NCBI RefSeq assembly: GCF_009730915.1
Contig: NC_052487.1
Location: 19,336,529 to 19,400,528, forward strand
Length of the DNA: 64,000 nucleotides
Direction: 5' to 3'
Source: Dioscorea cayenensis subsp. rotundata
Taxonomy: Eukaryota; Streptophyta; Magnoliopsida; Dioscoreales; Dioscoreaceae
Shown: positions 1 through 11,638 of the stretch, in pieces
Layout of the letters: every line of letters starts with the position of its first letter
Numbering within the stretch: the stretch's first letter is position 1
Notes under the pieces: model-generated
Told to the model about the DNA's origin: nothing
The model's database searches: none
What the model saw: only the letters and a program-made list of their open reading frames with translations
Made by a program: the position numbers and the translations under genes

Positions 1-330
1 AACAGACTTGAGACGACTTGAAATGGAAAAAGCGAAGGCGAGTTGAGAAAAAGCAAGTGCTGGCTCCAATAAATTCGTCTCTTGGGTTTACCCTAGAAAC
101 CCACCCACTTCCTCACTAAACAGCGAGATGGTCGTTGCCCGTACGACTCCCCATCGCAAGGGCATTTTTGTCCATAAAAATTTGAAACTCACTCCGTTCA
201 CATCCGATTCACGGTCTTTGGGGTTTGAAAAACATAGAGTTTAAAAGGAGGGGGTGTTTAGAGATTGCAAAACTAACGGGGTATTTTTGGCAATTTTACA
301 AACTTAGAGGGTTTTTTTGGCAATTTTCAC
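1..330. mobile_element. Right terminal inverted repeat of a MULE lying left of the window
   Basis: The reverse complement of this block matches 7282-7605 over its whole length (about 330 bp, roughly 75-80% identical by eye). Shared landmarks are a terminal GTGAAAATTGCC-like end, a stretch with GTTAGTTTTGCAAT, and GGACAAAAATGCCCTTGC. The outer end (aattgccaaaa type) is at 330, so the element body extends left, outside the window. The long, diverged terminal inverted repeat is typical of Mutator-like elements. No gene is visible in it. Confidence 0.7.
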
Positions 331-814
331 TTAATTAAATCTTTGTGTCTCATACTTGTGATATAGATCGGCATGTTTTTCTTCTTTTCATCTCTTATTT
401 ATTTTTGTGATTTTGAAAAATAACAATTCTTTTCATAAAAAAATAATAAATAATAAATAACAATTCCCAGTTATGTAAATAGTTAGTGTTAAACATTTAT
501 AATTTAATCGTATTTAATTTGAGGAATTTATCTCAAACAAACATATGAAATATCAATTAATCAACATTGTAGTTCAATTAAAAAAAATAAATAGTGATCT
601 CATTTACACCAACTTTTTTTTTTATAAAAACACAAAAATATAAAATTCATAAATCTATGTGAAATATTATTTCTTGTGAGAGAAACAAAAGATCATAATA
701 AGAAGTTATTGGCTTATAAGATTTATAAGATTCACATGTGACATACGTAAAGCTTTCATAGTAATAGAAATCTTAGAAAGTGCATCTTTGTCAAATAAAA
801 TGCCAAAACTTTTT

Positions 815-861
<47 letters not shown>

Positions 862-1147
862 TGTAACATTATATATGTACTCTGTTTATGGTTATGGATG
901 GAATACAAGGGTGATGTCTTTTTAAAATTTTAAAAATGGTAATAAAAATTAAAAATTGGTTGAATGGTGGTGATTAGAGGGTGTTGGATAGCCCAACTCT
1001 TGGAGGCCATCTCAAATTTGAAAGTCATAAAAATTATTTAAATAATAAATTAGTTGAATTTTAGCAAAATTAAAGCTTTAGATTTCATAAATAAATGAGT
1101 TCAACGTATATTGAATTAAAAATAAAAAGCCAATTTGATATAAAACT
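331..1147. other. AT-rich intergenic stretch with a (TA)n microsatellite
   Basis: No coding sequence is supported here. A pure TA dinucleotide run of about 40 bp lies at 818-858. Confidence 0.7.
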
Positions 1148-1560
1148 AATTTTGCTTCTTTCTTGAATTTCTGCGATCTCGAGTCCCATCGATAGGAACC
1201 CTCGGATCTTTGCTCGAGGAGGATCGAAGTTTCCTTGACTTCACAGAGCTCTAGATCAACCAGACCTCAGCTAGTGATTCGGGTTTTGCACACCTGCAGT
1301 CGAGTAATCTACTCTTTTTGTTCTTTGGACGAGGCATGTGTCTCCAGATGGTTGACTTCGCCGGCCCGGCTTGTTATCTTTACTTTCCTTTTTTCTTTTC
1401 TTTCAGTTTTGATATTGTTTTCCTCATCCCTGGTAAGGAAGACGGTCTTTTATGTTTTCTTATATACGGTACTTTGTCTTTTCATCTGGACTTGGTGCTC
1501 TTTGTTTTCTTCTCTCTCCTAATAAATTTGTGGTTTATCCACTTTATTCAAAAAAAAAAA
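1148..1560 (+). mobile_element. 5'-truncated LINE tail with target-site duplication
   Basis: A relatively GC-rich block ends in TTGTGGTTTATCCACTTTATTC followed by an A-run (1550-1560). The direct repeat ttgatataaa(a)ct flanks it at 1135-1147 and 1561-1572, which fits target-primed reverse transcription. The same tail (TTGTGGTTTATCCA) ends the insertion at 30052-30223, so both belong to one LINE family. The short reading frames inside show no recognisable reverse-transcriptase domain; only the 3' end is present. Confidence 0.7.
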
Positions 1561-2277
1561 TTGATATAAACTTTAATTTAAATATACAATTTTTTTTATA
1601 AATAATTATAAATCAAAATGTAAAAAAAAACTCATTTGAAAAATATTTATAGATTTCTATATAGTTATATATGAAATATGAAATGTTTGAAAACGTACAC
1701 ATGAAAGTTATTATAAACATTATATTTATTTTTGGAAAAATTACTTATAAGTCTCTGGGAAGTTTCAAACTTCTACTGCAGTCCCTTTGGCTTTTGAAAA
1801 TTCCATTACATTTTTCATCCAAGTTCTTTTTAGTCCCTGTCGTTTGATCCTTTAGTTTAATGGCATGTGAAAAGTCTGAAATGCTCAATACTTTTAAGTG
1901 GAAAAGTTAGTGGAGGTTTAATGGTTCCTGTGTATTTTGTGTTATGCATTGCCCAACAGGAAGTCCTCTCAGACAGCATGAATGCTAATGTTAAAACTTT
2001 TCTCTCCCAACATTCTCCCTCTTTGGGGTATTGATGTATTGGGGTGTCAAGGAGGAAGAGAATCGAGTCACATGATATCGATGCCGAATTTACGATTGTA
2101 GTCGGTGCCGTTAGTCTGAACATAATCATTAATCATGTATATGCGATCAAAGCGGTTGAGCGGGTTATGTATAATGCAAGTGGGGTTTAGTTTATACTTT
2201 TTCTTACAATGAAAGGTTTCTGTGTAATATTATCCTAAATTGTGTATATTTTGTTGTTGTTGTTGTGCATTACCTAT

Positions 2278-2393
2278 ATTTGATGTTTATTTTACATATG
2301 TTTCCTATGTAATATCTACGTTCGATGTATATGTATATGATACGTTTCATGTAGTAGTATCCATACTTCATTAGTATTACTTATGTTTTATGT
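2278..2393 (+). repeat. Degenerate ~20-24 bp period array with GTTTCATG-like core
   Basis: Related cores (ATTTGATG, GTTTCCTATG, GTTCGATG, GTTTCATG, ACTTCATTAG, GTTTTATG) start at 2278, 2300, 2320, 2344, 2365 and 2385, spaced 22, 20, 24, 21 and 20 bp. Similar cores resume at 3742, 3758 and 3793 on the far side of the probable LTR, as if the LTR had inserted into the array. The periodicity matches the arrays of the 7282-15008 element but the core differs. Confidence 0.45.
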
Positions 2394-2401
2394 GTATTTT
2401 C

Positions 2402-3743
2402 TGTTAGAAATAATCGATCTAATCAAATTAAAGTTAGGAAAAATCGTTCTAATGACTATCAATTACAATTAATTGATATTTAAAATTAATCATCAAGGAT
2501 CAAAAACATGAACACATGAATATATGTGAAAGATCATGTTACCTCACAGACATTTCCACAAGTGCAAAAATCGTCCAGCGCGCACACAGATGTTCTCGAA
2601 CTTTTCACCCTTGATCCGGAAGAAGTGATGGCTTCTTTTTGCTCTAAGCAACTATTGTGAATATATAGGGGATTTTTCTTTGTGGCCCAGTCTTTTGATG
2701 GCAATCACAAATTAATTTATTGAAAAAATCTCATATCACATATTTATGAGGAGTATATATTCGAGATAAGGTTAGAACACTGTAGGGTGGACCTTTTGGA
2801 TCACTACATCTTTTAGCAAATTAGTCCATACTAATTTTTATAATCACCAATCTTATCCATCAACAAATTGCAATTTAATCCAAAGATTAGAGATATTCAT
2901 ATGTGAGACCCCCAATATAATATTTTACATATTAGTCCCTCGATCGATAAATATTCTATATAAGTGGGATAATTAGACCACTATGGCAGCTGCCGATCTC
3001 CACTTATATGTGTGTTTATTTACACTATTGGACATAAAAACAATTTAAAAATATATATAATAATATATATTTTTATATATAATAAAAATACTTTTTAAAA
3101 AAATTAGCGGCGGATTTTTATCCAACACATAAGAAACACAATCTCGATATTCTCTCGTCTGATAGGGAGTGATGGATCCATCTTGGATGACTAAAAAACC
3201 TTCATGTATTTATTATATAACCCTAGCGTGTCAGTATATAGCACTGTAATTAGCATCACGGTTGACACTATCAAAAGTAATATAATTTATTCATAAGATT
3301 TAATAACATCCTTAAGTAATAAGAACTTTTCTTTATGAGAATAACTCTTTTTGTTCTATGACAATATTTGGCCTAAAAGTTACATATGGTCGAGTTCGAT
3401 ATTTGTCATTACAAATATCCATAATGTTACTAAGAGTTTCCACTTTAGTAGCTAAAACATACTCACTCTATCAGCGTATAGTAGTACAACGATGTGACAA
3501 CCAATAATGAATACAAAATTATATTTTATCTCATAGGTTGTGAACTTTTGGGTTGCAAGGAACATAGATAACAATATCTCACTTTAATGATCTTTATCAT
3601 TAATTTGATATCTATATAATGCAAGCTCACAATAATATATTATCAAGCATGAATAATACAATACCCATAATTATGCGTGCAATGAAATAAAACTATTTTA
3701 TTATTAAACAATAATTAAAATTGGCTTTGTAGGGCATACTAGT
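2402..3743 (-). mobile_element. Probable solo LTR of a Copia-type retrotransposon
   Basis: Read on the minus strand, the block begins near TATGCCCTACAAAGCC and ends in ...TTTCTAACA, the layout of many plant Copia LTRs. It has no coding potential and no internal retroelement domains beside it, so a solo LTR is the simplest reading. Both flanks contain TTTTC but not in perfectly matching positions, so the duplication is only suggestive. The first bases of the 5' end (expected TGTTAG-like) seem mutated. Confidence 0.4.
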
Positions 3744-4935
3744 TTTTCATTATCTACGTTTCATGCATATTATTTTTATTTTATTGTTAAGAGTTTCATG
3801 TTCGTGTGCATTATATGACTTTTTTGTGTCGGATTCATATACAAATGTTGTCTTATAAACAGGGGAAAAAATAAAAGTACTTATACTATTATCTACGACC
3901 ATACATTAAGTGTCAAATGTAGGTGCGACGTTTAAGTCCATTTTGTTATCTGTCTTATCCCCCACCTCGACGACGATGTTATCTTCTTTTGTAGCATCGG
4001 TCTCCTCATTGTTAGCACCGTCTTACCTAGTAGAGCCCTCTTTTCAGGGAGTCATCTATATAGGTGGAGTGACCTCCTTCACCGCAGCGTTCTCATATAT
4101 CCCCAGCAAAACATCCTTCTCATCTGCAATGGGAATAATTTTTCTCCGCATACCATCAATGAGTATTCATGTGACGTAACGAAGGCGTAGGAATGGGATG
4201 TATGAGGTATGCTCAGCGCTTCCGAAGTTACTCTATATAACGCATGCAAAAATCTTAGGGACGATTATCGCTTCGGAATTTTGTTGGGGACACGATCCGT
4301 ATATGACATCCTCCATCATATATAATGCACGCTTTCGGTGAATTGCGATTTTTACATAGCAAACATCAAAGACGCGTGACAACAACACGCTTCTTGAAAG
4401 CCAGATGGATTTATCAACAATTCTTTTTTTGTCGCTAGTGGCACAAGTTTAAAGAAGCTGCAAAGTAAACACACAACAAATAAAAATGTCGTCAACATAT
4501 CATACACAGTTATATACACATAAAAATGAATCACTACACATTAATTACATTTTATACACAAGAAGCAAGAATTTTACACATGACACTGGGAATATACACA
4601 AGAAGAAAAGATTCTACAGAGGAAGCAAGGATTCTACTCATGAAGAGAATTAATAAAGTAATAATTAAGGGCGTTTTTTTTGCAAAAAAGGTATTTTATT
4701 GTTTGGAGGGTAATAATGTCATTTCATGCATCTGGGTTTGTGTTTCTCCACCCATGGGTAATCAGGTAATTTTTGGCCCTTAACCCCATGTTTAATACCT
4801 TTGAGGAATATGGATTAAAAAAGAATAGCCTAATAAAAGAGGGACCTTGAAGTAAAGTGCAAACTTTGAGGGATTGATTGTGAAAGTGAAAACTTTTCAG
4901 GGATTTTTAAGTGCTTTTCTGTTATTTTTTTTTAA

Positions 4936-7272
4936 CTATTATTAAATCATAATAAATATTTGAATGGTTTTCTTTCATCACACTTGTTATATATATTGGC
5001 ACGTACATTCCATTGTCAATTAAAAGTGCGAAAAAAATTCATAGATAATATAGAAATCAAAAGGAAAATTTTTCCATTTTTATATAATAATGGTTTTATT
5101 AATATATTTAAAATTTAAAATTCACGTAAAGCTATGAGTTCAAACACGTCTTATAATTAAAAAAAGTAGCCTACGTCACGGCATATAGTTTATCAATATT
5201 TATTAAAAATAATAGTTGTCCCGGTTTTTTATATTTGTCACATTTTAAAAGTTTTTTTTGTCTTTTTTTTTTTTACTTTCATACTTTGTTTATTTAAAAA
5301 TTTTATAAAGTTTTAAATATTAATATTTTTTTAAAAAAATTTATCCTTTACATTACATTGAACTACACATTTAATTTAATCATATTTTAATAATTTTTTT
5401 GAAAAATTAATATAATTTTTTATAAATTTTAGATTTCAAACAAACTTTAATTAATTTTTTTAATTTATCTAAATTAGTTAAAATGAATAAGTAAAAAAAA
5501 TATAATAATAATAATAATATCACACAACAAATAAAAGGAATACTAATGGATATTGCCACATGTGTTCTCATTAAATAAAATCAGGTTGTTTCTGAGGGAG
5601 GAATACTTAGTTGTGCAGTTGTGCTCTGGACCACACTTTGCAATGATTTGATTATATAAATATAAATAATTGAAAACTTTAATGCTTTCACAGTTGAGTT
5701 GATGGTGCATGCCATGCTTTTTGGTCCTTGATGAATTAATGCTTCTTCAGCCCCCACTAAACTAAAACTCATTCAATTATTTATTTGGAAAGGTTGCAAT
5801 AGTGGGATTGCACCAAAAAGCAAAAAAAAAAAAAATAATAATAATAATAATAATAATACTTGAAGAAGAGATCATATGGATCACTAACTTATGATTTATT
5901 TCTGTTTTTGTTTTATAATTTAGTGTTGTGATCATTAAATTATATATAAGGTGTTTTAATTCATTTGCGATTTTTATTTTTAAAACTTTTTAATTTTGTA
6001 TATTTTTTATAAATAGATAAATTATAAAATATATTAAAAAAGAACAGTTACAAAAGATTGCACTAACAGATAAGGATATAAAAAATAATGAAGAAAAGAA
6101 AATTGAAAAAACAAATTGACCAAAAATAACGTGAAAAATAAAATAGTTACTAATTGTTTTATTCATAGACAAGGATAGCACAAGCACTATATTACAGCAC
6201 AAGAGGTTGACTTATAATATAAGTGATTATTTGATTTATATTCGATATTCAATAGATAATACACAAATTTTATCTTAACTAAAAATAATTTTATTTTTTA
6301 TCATTTTCTAATTGACATAATGATTGTACCATGATTTTTGGGTAAAAGAAACTTATGAAGTTGAGTTATAAATAATTATTTTTTAGATCATATTTTTATT
6401 TTATTTATAAAATAAATGGATAACAAAAAAAATTGTATTTTACCCCACTTCAAATTTTTGTATATCAAACAAACTTTTAAAAAATACATCATAACAGGCC
6501 ACTTATTCATATAAGCACCTTTTAGACTAGCAGTAAACCTGAGTATAAAATGTTGTAAAAAAATAAAATAAATAAATAAATAAATATCCAAGAAAGTTAT
6601 TCACGTTTGATTCAATATATTTACTATTTTTTAAATTTTTTATTTCTAGTTTTTATTTATAAAATTACAGTAATAAAATTTCAAAATAATAAATAAATAA
6701 ATAAATGCACTTCTATAGTGCTATATTTGGCATATCTCTAAATTTGTCTATTTTTTTTACAATGTTTATTGTTATTATTATAAATAAATAAATTAGTTTA
6801 TCATAAATTATGGATTTCTTTACCGTGAGACTAGAGTTTTTAAGAACTTAGTCAAAAACCACGATTATTGCAAACCAGAGGTGCATTAATGAAGATAAAA
6901 AAATTAATAATAATAAACAGTGAATTATTAGCATTCATTGTTTGATGCCATGTCATCCCCATTAGTGTGTGCGTGTTTTTTTTTCCTTTTTTGTGTGATC
7001 TATTAAATAATTATTTTTCTTTAGTTATAAGGTAACTTTCTTGTCTCCTTCTCGTTCGGTCGCTTTGACCAAGGTTTTTACTTTCTAGAAAATATATACT
7101 TTAAATGGAGATTAAATTAATGTTGATGCTTTATATATTGTTTTATCAAATATAAGACAAAACATATGGATACTAGCGGATTCTCCCTGTTTCCTATCAA
7201 GCAGAGTCTAGATATGACTAACGACCTTCTGAAACAATTTGATGTCTGTTTTCAATTAGATGATGATAATAA
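4936..7272. other. AT-rich intergenic DNA, no gene seen
   Basis: Only short open frames without recognisable domains are present. Simple repeats include an AAT run at 5834-5860 and AAAT runs near 6568-6590 and 6690-6706. Confidence 0.6.
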
Positions 7273-7281
7273 TAATAATAA

Positions 7282-7605
7282 GTGGAAATTACCAAAAAAA
7301 TCCTCTAGTTTGCAATATTGCCAAAAACACCACGTTAGTTTTGCAATCCCTAAAAACCCCTTCCTTTTAAACTCTATGTTTTTCAAACCCCAAAGCATGT
7401 AACGGATGTCAACGGAGTGATTTTCAAATTTTATGGACAAAAATGCCCTTGCATGGGGAGTCGTGGCTGCAGCTATTTCGGCGATTTGAGAGGAAGTTGG
7501 GGGTTTCAGTAAAGTAACCCCAAAAAGGCAATTCTTGGAGCCGTTTACTTATTTTTCTCGACTCGCGTCTTGACTTTTCCATTTCAGTCGTCTCGAAATT
7601 GTCTC
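7282..7605. repeat. Left terminal inverted repeat of the Ulp1-MULE
   Basis: This block is the inverted counterpart of 1-330, matching along about 325 bp. Matching landmarks are CCAAAAA near the tip, CTTTTAAACTCTATGTTTTT, CAACGGAGTGA and GGACAAAAATGCCCTTGC, down to TTTCCATTTCAGTCGTCTC at the inner end. Confidence 0.75.
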
Positions 7606-7989
7606 TGTAATTCTGACTTTTTCCCTTTCCACCGGTATCTCGAAGGAGAAGTCCGCGCAAGTAGTTGGCATTTCATCAGTTTGCAATCTAAGGTATTGAG
7701 TATGGTTTTATGTTAACTATTCTATTACAAAGAAAGATTTTTTTCGATTTTTGTTTTGTGCTCTGTTTTTTTGTTGGAAGATATTGAAGTCTGAGGGGGA
7801 TTTCTCAGTTTGGGGTTTTGTTAGTCTGCGAGGGGATTTCTCGGCTAGGGGTTTTGTTTTGTTTTGCATTTTTCGATGCTGTATACACTATCGAAATAGT
7901 TTTTTTCGATTGTTATGATTTGTGTAATATTTATAATGTACATTTCCCCTTTCATTTAATATGGTTGCAGTTTTACAAATGAGGTTTAC

Positions 7990-8140
7990 ATTTAAGAAAT
8001 GAGATTTTACAATTTAAATTTTGTTGTCTCTGTTTAAGTATTGTTGTCTACGTTTAATAAACTAGGTCTACGTTTTAACAATTATATCTCTGTTTAAGAG
8101 CGAAGGTTCTGTTTAAAACCTTATATTTCAGCTTAAACAT
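7990..8140 (+). repeat. 20-bp period GTTTAA array A
   Basis: GTTTAA or one-base variants start at 7990, 8012, 8032, 8052, 8072, 8092, 8111 and 8131: spacing 22, 20, 20, 20, 20, 19, 20. Several copies are preceded by TCTCT or TCTAC. The array lies just upstream of the first recognisable Ulp1-gene coding sequence, on the same strand. Confidence 0.75.
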
Positions 8141-8992
8141 TTGTGAATCTGCGTGTTGAATGTGTTGTTATTGTCGCGAGGGCTTGTGATTATGGCGGCC
8201 AACCTAGTTAATGGGGGATGCTATTTGACACGGTAGTGGAGACCTTAGTCGAATTGAAAGATAACATGACCCCTCGACCTTTGGGAGATCATCAGAAGGA
8301 CACCGTTTTGCTGACATTCATCGAGCTAGGGAGCTATATACCAGAGAGGACCCTTCTTGATTTTCTATTGCAAAGATGCGATGGTCGCACGATAAATTCG
8401 AGGATCGAGGAAAGCTGCTGAGTTTCGAGGGCCTCAAGATGTGGCCCTCGTTCTTGATCTGCGTTGCGATGGCGATGCGATCGTGTTTCGAAGAAGAAAA
8501 ACCCGCTCGGCGTTCGAAGGGAGGTATTTATCAAAAACCTACGAGAGCCAGGAGACTCCGTCAAGAGCACTCTTGTGCAACTTGTTCGACGGAGGGAGAA
8601 GAAGATAATTTTTGTCAAACTCGATGGTGTACCTTATGGGTATACTCCTCCTCCCAAAATACATCATGCTCGGTTCGAGCTGGATCGTTGATTATGTCGA
8701 TGATCTACCCGCCATGGGGGATACGCATAGGGCGCGAGCGACGCATAAGTGGCTTATGGAGAACATTCCATAGCGACCGCTCGAGTCTAAGATAGATGTC
8801 TTGGGAAGAAGACCAACACGAGGGTATATTAAGGGTTGTTCGATCGCGCTTAACGTCCGGTTTCTACGGTGACGGAGCGGGAAAGAAGGTCTGTTTTGGC
8901 AAGATCCCAAGGATGCTGTGACCGGAAGCAAGCGACGGTAGAAACCAGCTTGTCATCGCTCGAAGGAAAATAGATAATAAATCATGGATAAT

Positions 8993-9190
8993 GTTTAACA
9001 GAAGTCTTTAATGTTTAAACATATTATTTAGCGTTTAACTTTATTATTTACAGTTTAAAATTTATTCATAAAAGGTTTAAATATTTTTCTTCTCCGTTTA
9101 AATATATTCTATAATGTAAATATATAAAAAAACTTCTGTTTAAATATAGTTTTTTTATAGTTTTCAAAATGAATGATTTCGCTTTAAATT
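8993..9190 (+). repeat. 20-22 bp period GTTTAA array B
   Basis: GTTTAA-like cores start at 8993, 9013, 9033, 9053, 9075, 9096, 9116, 9138, 9160 and 9182; the 9116, 9160 and 9182 copies are variants. Spacing is 20, 20, 20, 22, 21, 20, 22, 22, 22. The array lies between the N-terminal and linker coding parts of the Ulp1 gene and is probably an intron, sense orientation. Confidence 0.75.
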
Positions 9191-10117
9191 GTTTGGTTTA
9201 CATATGTTAGTTTCTGAGCTAGTTCAGTGAATCTTTGAAGAAGAAAATATTTATTGGGGCCAGCTGAGCGGATGTATGCTATTGCTCGGGAACCACTTGC
9301 TCGAGGCGGGAATGAGAGGCGGCCTCATCGTCGTGCGCTCAACACCGCTCTCCTACTTCCAGCCCACCACGTGCACGCATTCCTCGACGCCGGAGAAGCC
9401 ATCCCCTACCCTGCCAGATTGCAACAAGCCCCCTACCACGACAATGACAGTATCCCCGATTATGGCAGTCCCCCCGACCATGGCAGCCCCTCCGACCGTG
9501 GCAGCCCCACCGAAGACATTAGGCGAAGATGTCACCGCAACTCTTATGCAGGCGTGCCAGATATTGTTAACCGAGTTTCCTCGGCTTGTCGCTCGTGTTG
9601 AGGCACTGGAGGGACGTTCACAATCGACTGCGCCGTTCCTCCAAAGAAATGAAGCACCCTGGACGAACGAGGCGTTGGAATTTGACGACGACGACATCAT
9701 CGGGGTAGCCATTCCAAGACGACCACATTCGAAGAGACTTGCAAAAAAGAAGAGAACAATACTGCCTCTGTCTCCACCGCCGGCTGACGATGAAACAATA
9801 GCAACACCATCGGCGGTTGATGTTGTTACTGAGTCTGTCGCCGTTGATGACATGGTCATGACGGTGGAGAACATCGTAGATGATGTGGTCGTTGACGCGA
9901 TTGAGGAAGATCAGCTTACTCTCTTGTTAGCGAAATCCCCGACCGGGTGGAACCCGAGCTCACGAGAGTGTGGCGTCAAAGATGGACACAATCCACGAAG
10001 AACAAGAACAAGAACAAGCTAAGGGTGTGACTCCCATTGATCTTTGCTTGCAGTGGCCACGGTTGAGAAGATCGTTGAATCATTGCTGGGTGGTCGGCGA
10101 TCACTTGTCGAGCGAGT

Positions 10118-10435
10118 ACACAATCCCACAACAAGAAGAAGCATGTATGGGTATGTCTGCAGTTGATGTTGTCGTCGTCCCCACATCGAAGCCAAACACA
10201 ATCCCACAGCAACAACAACCATGTATGGAAGTGTCTGCGGTTGATGTTGTCGCCGTCGTCCCGCGATCGAGCGAACACAATCCACGGCAACAACAACCAT
10301 GTAAGGAAGTGTCTGCGGTTGATCTTTGTCGCCGTTGTCCCCGCGTCGAGCGGACACAATCTCACAACAACAACAACCATGTAAGGATGTATCGCGGTTG
10401 ATCTTTGTCGCCATCCCCGCATCGAAGGAAGATCT
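10118..10435 (+). repeat. Four in-frame ~79-bp tandem repeats in the Ulp1 linker
   Basis: Units begin with ACACAATCC at 10118, 10196, 10275 and 10354, 78 to 79 bp apart. Each unit encodes about 26 residues of the type QQQQPCMEVSAVDVV followed by a short VP/RSS segment. The first and second units are 78-79 bp apart and stay in frame; small indels push later copies out of frame. This looks like a low-complexity spacer that grew by tandem duplication. Confidence 0.8.
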
Positions 10436-10682
10436 TTGCGGTCTTGGTGAACACCGTCGAGGCTCGATGATAGTGCCCCAGTAAAGACCCCGAGCCGAGC
10501 AGCGAGAGTGATGATCAAGGCCCGATCAACAATGGGGACGAGGCGGCTCGGAAAGTCTTTGTTCGAAAAAAAGAAAAAAATGGGTTGGTCGATCGGCGTC
10601 TTAACAAATCACGGCGAGGAGTTGATGAAGATCTTCCTCAACTGCCCTATGGACAGGTAACTTCAAATGTTTATATATTATC

Positions 10683-10790
10683 ATTTAATTTATCTATTTA
10701 ACGTTTAATTATTTATAATATCATTTGAAAATTGATAATATCATTTAAATATTTGCAATATGGTCTAATTATATCTGTTATCGTTTAACC
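10683..10790 (+). repeat. Exact 20-bp period array C, almost the whole intron
   Basis: Cores ATTTAA/GTTTAA/ATTTGA/GTCTAA start at 10683, 10703, 10723, 10743, 10763 and 10783: five consecutive intervals of exactly 20 bp. The unit is roughly ATATC-(A/G)TTTAA-TTATT. The array fills the Ulp1 intron 10657-10794, whose donor is CAG|GTAACT and acceptor CCTCAG. Confidence 0.85.
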
Positions 10791-11638
10791 TCAGTACTGT
10801 TGTGTGGAAGAATGATGCTGTCAGCAACACACGGGACAAATTAAACACGCTTTCGTTTGCATAATACAAAAGTCGCTGAGCAAAGTGCCATATCCTTACA
10901 AGAAGCGCGCCTCCATCATAAGACCGCTTGCGCTGTTTATGTCAAAGCAAGACGACGCACATGAAACCACTATGGTTATGATTGGAGATGCTGTGCGCAA
11001 CTTGCATGAAGTTCAAATTGTCATCCTCCCGATAATCATGAATGACCACTTCCATGTCGTCGTCCTTGACAATGATAAACAAGAATACAGACATTGTTCT
11101 TCATGCGTGGGGTACGATAAAGACGCGTTGGACATGGTAAGTTCTTTAATTATGTCTGATTAATAGTGTTTGGTATTTAATCGGTATTCCAATCTCAACT
11201 TGCATATCTTGACAGCGGAATCTATTCGACAATTGTGTCGATATGGAGTTCGGCGAGTCGGCGACCACAAAGTACCCACTCGTTCACGACATGGAAACCC
11301 CACGCCAAAAACAAGGAAGCGTCGATTGCGCCGTCCATGTCATGAGGTTTATCGAGCAATTACTTTTCGATGAGAAGCTACGGCAACAAATTCTAGCTGG
11401 AGATGTCCCGGGCATGCTCTTTTCCCAACCAAGCCTGCTTGTATGGTATATGGACACCATGTTCCCGCAACATGTCCTTCTGAATGTCGATGGTCTTGTA
11501 CAAGGGCGGTCCTTGAGCTTCGAATCACTCGATGCGCTTACCCATTTTTGGGCGCTTTCGGATGTGACGCCGAACCTATTCCACCACCGCAAGTGTGTGA
11601 CGGGTTCATTGTCTTGATTTTGAAAGTATTTTTATTAT

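Larger units (their letters stand above)
1736..4935. mobile_element. Probable old MULE-like remnant
   Basis: The left end (about 1738-1800) and the reverse complement of the right end (about 4860-4935) share a pattern of the type AAGTCTCTGGGAAGTTT ... AGTCCCT, as diverged terminal inverted repeats would. Inside are GC-richer blocks at 1857-2130 and 3910-4340 that look like decayed coding exons, although I recognise no domain in them. An array with a 20-24 bp period lies at 2278-2393. The element is interrupted by a probable solo LTR. Boundaries are approximate, and no target-site duplication was found. Confidence 0.35.
8192..11617 (+). pseudogene. Ulp1/SENP-like C48 cysteine protease of a MULE, broken
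   Basis: The gene is in pieces. The N-terminal part (8192-8930) reads across frames with segments such as DYVDDLPAMGDTHRA and RGYIKGCSIALN, resembling the DUF1985-type region of plant MULE Ulp1 proteins (from memory). A linker (9253-10656) has a Pro-rich stretch, an acidic stretch and a tandem repeat. The protease part uses a GT-AG intron at 10657-10794, an exon from 10795, a GT-AG intron at about 11138-11216, and a last exon to 11617. His and Asp candidates sit in DHFHVVVLDND and the catalytic Cys in KQGSVDCAVHV, so the C48 catalytic residues survive. Several frameshifts and stops break the N-terminal half. Known Ulp1 enzymes cleave SUMO; for MULE-borne copies the role is unknown. Confidence 0.75.

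Noticed and set aside
1..7605. Single MULE bounded by the inverted copies at 1-330 and 7282-7605
   Set aside because: The conserved outer tips face each other (at 330 and 7282), so these are ends of two different elements rather than the two ends of one.
9353..9874. 173-codon minus-strand frame
   Set aside because: Antisense to the Pro-rich and acidic Ulp1 linker, whose codons read as Val/Ser/Gly repeats on the other strand.
9976..10518. 180-codon minus-strand frame
   Set aside because: Shadow of the 79-bp coding tandem repeat; no recognisable domain.
10660..10790. CRISPR-like repeat array
   Set aside because: The units are contiguous, degenerate and intronic in a plant transposon, with no constant repeat and variable spacer structure.
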